Shown piece after piece: positions 7,281-9,595 of a stretch of DNA of 9,595 nt. Under the pieces are notes generated by a model. That model saw only the letters and a program-made list of their open reading frames with translations, was not told the origin of the DNA and ran no database searches. Numbering within the stretch: the stretch's first letter is position 1; each line of letters starts with the position of its first letter. The translations under genes were made by a program, and so were the position numbers. Where the stretch lies: NCBI GenBank assembly GCA_002748015.1, contig PDRH01000052.1:1-9595 (forward strand). The letters run 5' to 3'. Source of the DNA: Bacteroidota bacterium. GTDB taxonomy: Bacteria > Bacteroidota > Bacteroidia > Bacteroidales > CAJPTX01.

Positions 7281-7295
7281 AATCTTTTCCAACAA

Positions 7296-7736
7296 TTAGT
7301 CGCTATCGCTGGCATCGCTGAAGAAATAGGTGGCGGCCTCCTCTGCCGCAAGATAGCTATCTAATATCCGAGGAACTTGGTATGTGCCGAGACTACCAGT
7401 GGGAACCATCCTGTACTCTTGTATGAGCGAATAGGGAAGACTCTGGAGATCTATAATGTAGAAAGTCACAAATAGTTCCTGATGGCTTAAAAGCTGTCGC
7501 TCAGGCTCTGAAGCATGCTCTAGCTCATAGTCTGTACCCACCAGCTCACGGAACTGCTCTAGTTGCTCTAGCTGCTCGAAGGTTGCTTCTTGCTCGGTCT
7601 CCACGAGAGGGAATTGGTAGAGAGAATGCCATATATCCTTACCCTGACGAAGCTCGATGAAGGTGTTTTCCTGCCACTTTAGCATGAGGAAATGCATGTA
7701 GCGCCGACGAGAAGGCCATTCGCCTCCGCATAGCAT
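7296..7736 (-). pseudogene. mutY: Detached C-terminal MutT-like domain of MutY (frameshifted remnant)
   Basis: This frame encodes the rest of MutY, in the -1 frame relative to the N-terminal part. Recognisable homology begins at about 7712 with SRRRYMHFLMLKW. It continues with RQGKDIWHSLYQFPLVET, the LLSHQELFVTFYIID stretch and VPRILDSYL near the end, the usual order for the MutT/NUDIX_4 domain that recognises 8-oxoguanine opposite adenine. An ATG at 7736-7734, or another at 7697-7695, could start it separately, but neither is preceded by a convincing start region and the bases before 7712 in this frame do not resemble MutY. The frame stays open upstream to 7784 only as a shadow of the N-terminal coding frame. 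A repeated 9-bp unit encodes EQLEQLEQ around 7550-7580. It is most simply a broken gene end; separate expression of the domain is possible. Confidence 0.75.
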
Positions 7737-8365
7737 TGGCCGCTGAAGGGGCAAGGGGGGCAGTCGGGCATACCTGGGGTGCACTGCAAAGCCCCAAAGT
7801 CTATGATGGCCTGATTGAAGACGTGAGGTTCATCCCTATCAATGATATCCTCCGCAAGCTTCCAAAAGAGTTTTTTTCCTTCAGCCTTGCCACTCTGCTC
7901 GAAGATACCATAAACCCTTGCAAGCACACGGTAAACGTTGCCATCTATGGCAGGAACGGCCTCGTGGAAGGCAAAAGAGGCTACAGCGGCAGCGGCGTAA
8001 GGGCCTAAACCTGGCAGCTTAAGCAGCTCAGCATAGGTTCTGGGCAACTCGCCCCCATAGTCCTCCATGACCATTTTCGCGGCGCGATGCAGATTACGTG
8101 CCCGAGTATAGTATCCCAAGCCCTGCCACGCCTTCATTACGTCATCAAGGGGGGCATTAGCTAGGTCAGCCACCGTAGGGAACCGCTCCACAAAGTTAAG
8201 GTAGTAGGGCATGCCCTGCGCAACACGTGTCTGCTGGAGGATGATCTCGGACACCCAAACCTTGTACGGGTCTGGATTGTTTCGCCAGGGAAGATCACGG
8301 CCATATTCTGCGAACCAGACCTTCAAAATGCTGGCAAAGCCTGCGGGCCTCACTGCATCACTCAT
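7679..8365 (-). CDS. mutY: Adenine DNA glycosylase MutY, N-terminal catalytic part (gene frameshifted)
   Basis: 228 residues against about 350 for full Bacteroidetes MutY. MutY removes adenine mispaired with 8-oxoguanine. The catalytic domain is intact: DLPWR (24-28), VSEIILQQTRV (38-48) with catalytic E40, GLGYYTRARNL (82-92), the helix-hairpin-helix KLPGLGPYA (116-124) with Tyr rather than the endonuclease III lysine, and AIDGNVYRV (139-147) with catalytic D141. The iron-sulfur loop is complete, C195-x6-C202-x2-C205-x5-C211. About 17 residues later the frame ends with unrelated residues, while the MutT-like domain continues in the -1 frame. An ATG at 8365 is preferred over the TTG just before it. 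Its ATG overlaps the stop of the upstream barrel gene by one base (TGATG), suggesting coupled translation. The truncated product could still be a glycosylase with poorer 8-oxoG recognition. Confidence 0.9.
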   Translation of the reverse strand: MSDAVRPAGFASILKVWFAEYGRDLPWRNNPDPYKVWVSEIILQQTRVAQGMPYYLNFVERFPTVADLANAPLDDVMKAWQGLGYYTRARNLHRAAKMVMEDYGGELPRTYAELLKLPGLGPYAAAAVASFAFHEAVPAIDGNVYRVLARVYGIFEQSGKAEGKKLFWKLAEDIIDRDEPHVFNQAIIDFGALQCTPGMPDCPPCPFSGQCYAEANGLLVGATCISSC

Positions 8366-9090
8366 CAAAATAGATACTCTACGTTCAGGAGCAGCACATT
8401 GTTGTACTGCCCAGTGCGTATTGGAGAGCTAATCCCCGAAGGTCTACCACGCACAGGAAGGATGGAGTAGCTACCTCCCAGGCGGGCCGCCCAATGCTCG
8501 GTAAAGAAATAGGCAAAACTGGCCTGTGCCGTCCACTCGATCTTCGCAGGCTTTCTAACCCCAGAAAGCTCGACCTCCCCCTCAAAATGGCGCTGGGAGG
8601 CAGACATTAAGTAACCGAAGCCCATACCAAAGCTAAACTGGAAACGCCCCTTCAGGAGGTATTCAAAGACCAAAGGTAGCTCCAGATAATGGAAGGTAAC
8701 CTTATGCACCGTACGCTCCGCATCCAGACGCTTGGCATGGCCACGTGCGCCCTTGCACACGTAGCTAAAACCTAGACGTGCATCCCAATTCTTTGGCAGA
8801 TGATAGCGCACGAAGAAACCACCAGACGGCCATAGATGATGGTAACCACCATAGCCATCCCCATCGAGCTGGGCTGCAGAAAGCCCAAGCGAAAGACCAA
8901 AGCTAAAGCTATTCACCGGACGAGCCGGCACAGGCTTCAGGAAGCCCTCATTGGAGACCTCGCTGACAGAATCAACCGCATCTATGCTATCAGACGGAAC
9001 GACATATGGTACGCATAGGGTTCTAGCCTGCAGGGGGAAGGAGAGCAGCGAGAGGGAGGCTAGCAGCAGCAACAGAAGGACACTACGCAT
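8365..9090 (-). CDS. PorT-family outer-membrane beta-barrel protein
   Basis: 241 residues from the ATG at 9090. That start gives an immediate signal peptide, MRSVLLLLLLASLSLLSFPL (1-20), with likely cleavage after LQA (22). An alternative TTG at 9114 would add eight residues and lengthen the overlap with the sirtuin gene, so it is less likely. After a linker rich in V, S and D (about 28-58), alternating strands begin: FSFGLSLGLSAAQLDGDGYGG (63-83), a paired-strand core with LGFSYVCKGARG, FHYLELPLVFEYLLKGRFQF, GMGFGYLMSASQ, and a final strand ending in Phe (LLLNVEYLF), as for BAM-inserted barrels. The YLELPLVFEYLLKG segment resembles the PorT/OMP_b-brl_2 family of Bacteroidetes, about eight strands. 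Function is unknown; PorT itself serves type IX secretion, but this cannot be assigned here. The start overlaps the sirtuin stop by 8 nt and the stop overlaps the mutY ATG by 1 nt. Confidence 0.82.
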   Translation of the reverse strand: MRSVLLLLLLASLSLLSFPLQARTLCVPYVVPSDSIDAVDSVSEVSNEGFLKPVPARPVNSFSFGLSLGLSAAQLDGDGYGGYHHLWPSGGFFVRYHLPKNWDARLGFSYVCKGARGHAKRLDAERTVHKVTFHYLELPLVFEYLLKGRFQFSFGMGFGYLMSASQRHFEGEVELSGVRKPAKIEWTAQASFAYFFTEHWAARLGGSYSILPVRGRPSGISSPIRTGQYNNVLLLNVEYLF

Positions 9091-9595
9091 CAGCAAGACG
9101 GCGTATCTCTTCAATCATCTTAGCCACACCGCTCGATGCGGGCTCAGCGTACACTGTCAGACGCGGAATCCCAGAGCTAGCAGAGGGATTAGGATCTACA
9201 AGCCACACTGAGCACTCCTTAGGGGCATAGGCAACCAACCCAGCCGCCGGATAGACATTTAACGAAGTACCCACGATGGCATAGTAGTCTGCCGTAGCAG
9301 AAATCTCTGCTGCCTTCTCTATATTCGGCACGGCCTCACCGAACCACACCACGTGCGGGCGGAGTTGGCTACCGTCCTCGGCCTTCTCGCCCATCTTTAG
9401 CTCCCACCCTTCTATCGGGTAGACCATGGTGGGATTCGCAGACGATTGCGACATACGCAGCTGACCATGAAGATGGAGCACGTTCGTACTGCCAGCACGC
9501 TCATGGAGGTCATCTATATTCTGGGTCAGCACCTGCACATCGAAGTACTTCTCAGCCTCGGCCAAAGCATAGTGCCCATCATTTGGCTCAACCTC
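9083..9595 (-). CDS. cobB: NAD-dependent protein deacylase, sirtuin (CobB-like), cut by right edge
   Basis: 171 residues of the C-terminal portion are visible; the frame runs off the right edge, so the NAD-binding N-terminus with the first GAG motif is missing. The sirtuin core is plain: EPNDGHYAL near the edge, then VLTQNIDDLHERAGS, the LHLHG block with the catalytic histidine, LRPHVVWFGEAVP, GTSLNVYPAAGL and WLVDPNP. The enzyme removes acyl groups from lysines and uses NAD as co-substrate. The RPHVVWFGE segment matches the bacterial class III (CobB/SIRT5-like) type. No cysteine occurs between LHLHG and RPHVVWFGE, so the usual four-cysteine zinc site is absent; I recall this in other Bacteroidetes CobB proteins. 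The apparent start at 9565 is a TTG inside the gene and is not real. The stop overlaps the start of the barrel gene by 8 nt, indicating an operon. Confidence 0.93.
   Translation of the reverse strand, partial: EVEPNDGHYALAEAEKYFDVQVLTQNIDDLHERAGSTNVLHLHGQLRMSQSSANPTMVYPIEGWELKMGEKAEDGSQLRPHVVWFGEAVPNIEKAAEISATADYYAIVGTSLNVYPAAGLVAYAPKECSVWLVDPNPSASSGIPRLTVYAEPASSGVAKMIEEIRRLADA

Noticed and set aside
7545..7585. Short tandem repeat of a 9-bp unit in the mutY C-terminal fragment
   Set aside because: Only about two and a half imperfect copies encoding EQLEQLEQ; it is ordinary coding repetition and does not alter the frame.
9091..9114. TTG start extending the barrel protein by eight residues
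   Set aside because: The ATG at 9090 starts a textbook signal peptide and leaves only an 8-nt overlap with the sirtuin gene.

Overview
The window looks like ordinary chromosomal housekeeping sequence from a Bacteroidales bacterium, perhaps in the Porphyromonas neighbourhood. The case rests on four things: the ileS-dksA/traR-lspA order, which I know as typical of that order; promoter elements of the TAnnTTTG type; a PorT-like outer-membrane barrel; and an IleRS of the eukaryote-like (type 2) class. Base composition is moderate, roughly half GC by eye. I see no tRNA, rRNA, insertion sequence, CRISPR array, prophage or integrase. Genus assignment is inference.

Layout. Positions 1-1387 carry two + strand genes: the C-terminal part of a large protein that resembles Bacteroidetes type IIG-like adenine DNA methyltransferases (cut by the left edge), then mqnD of the futalosine menaquinone pathway. 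They converge on a - strand cluster. The 163-bp tail-to-tail gap (1388-1550) holds overlapping inverted repeats beside the mqnD stop, a clear Rho-independent terminator for the - strand, and a 58-bp block of about 78% GC. The - strand cluster from 6736 down to 1551 is ileS, a DksA/TraR-family regulator, lspA (signal peptidase II) and lemA, with gaps of 20, 3 and 48 bp. It starts behind a Bacteroidetes-type promoter near 6800 and ends at the terminator near 1470, so it reads as one operon.

Upstream is a single DUF805 membrane-protein gene (7249-6851) with its own, very similar promoter. The right end, all on the - strand, is a tightly packed trio: a CobB-type sirtuin (cut by the right edge), a PorT-family outer-membrane barrel and mutY. 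The stop/start codons overlap by 8 nt and 1 nt, so translational coupling is likely.

The two most notable points are these. First, IleRS carries GIHH where class I synthetases normally have HIGH; this GxHH arrangement has been linked to very high mupirocin resistance in type 2 IleRS. Second, mutY is broken into two reading frames immediately after its iron-sulfur cluster loop, separating the glycosylase part from the MutT-like 8-oxoG recognition domain. I found no convincing undescribed multi-gene system.
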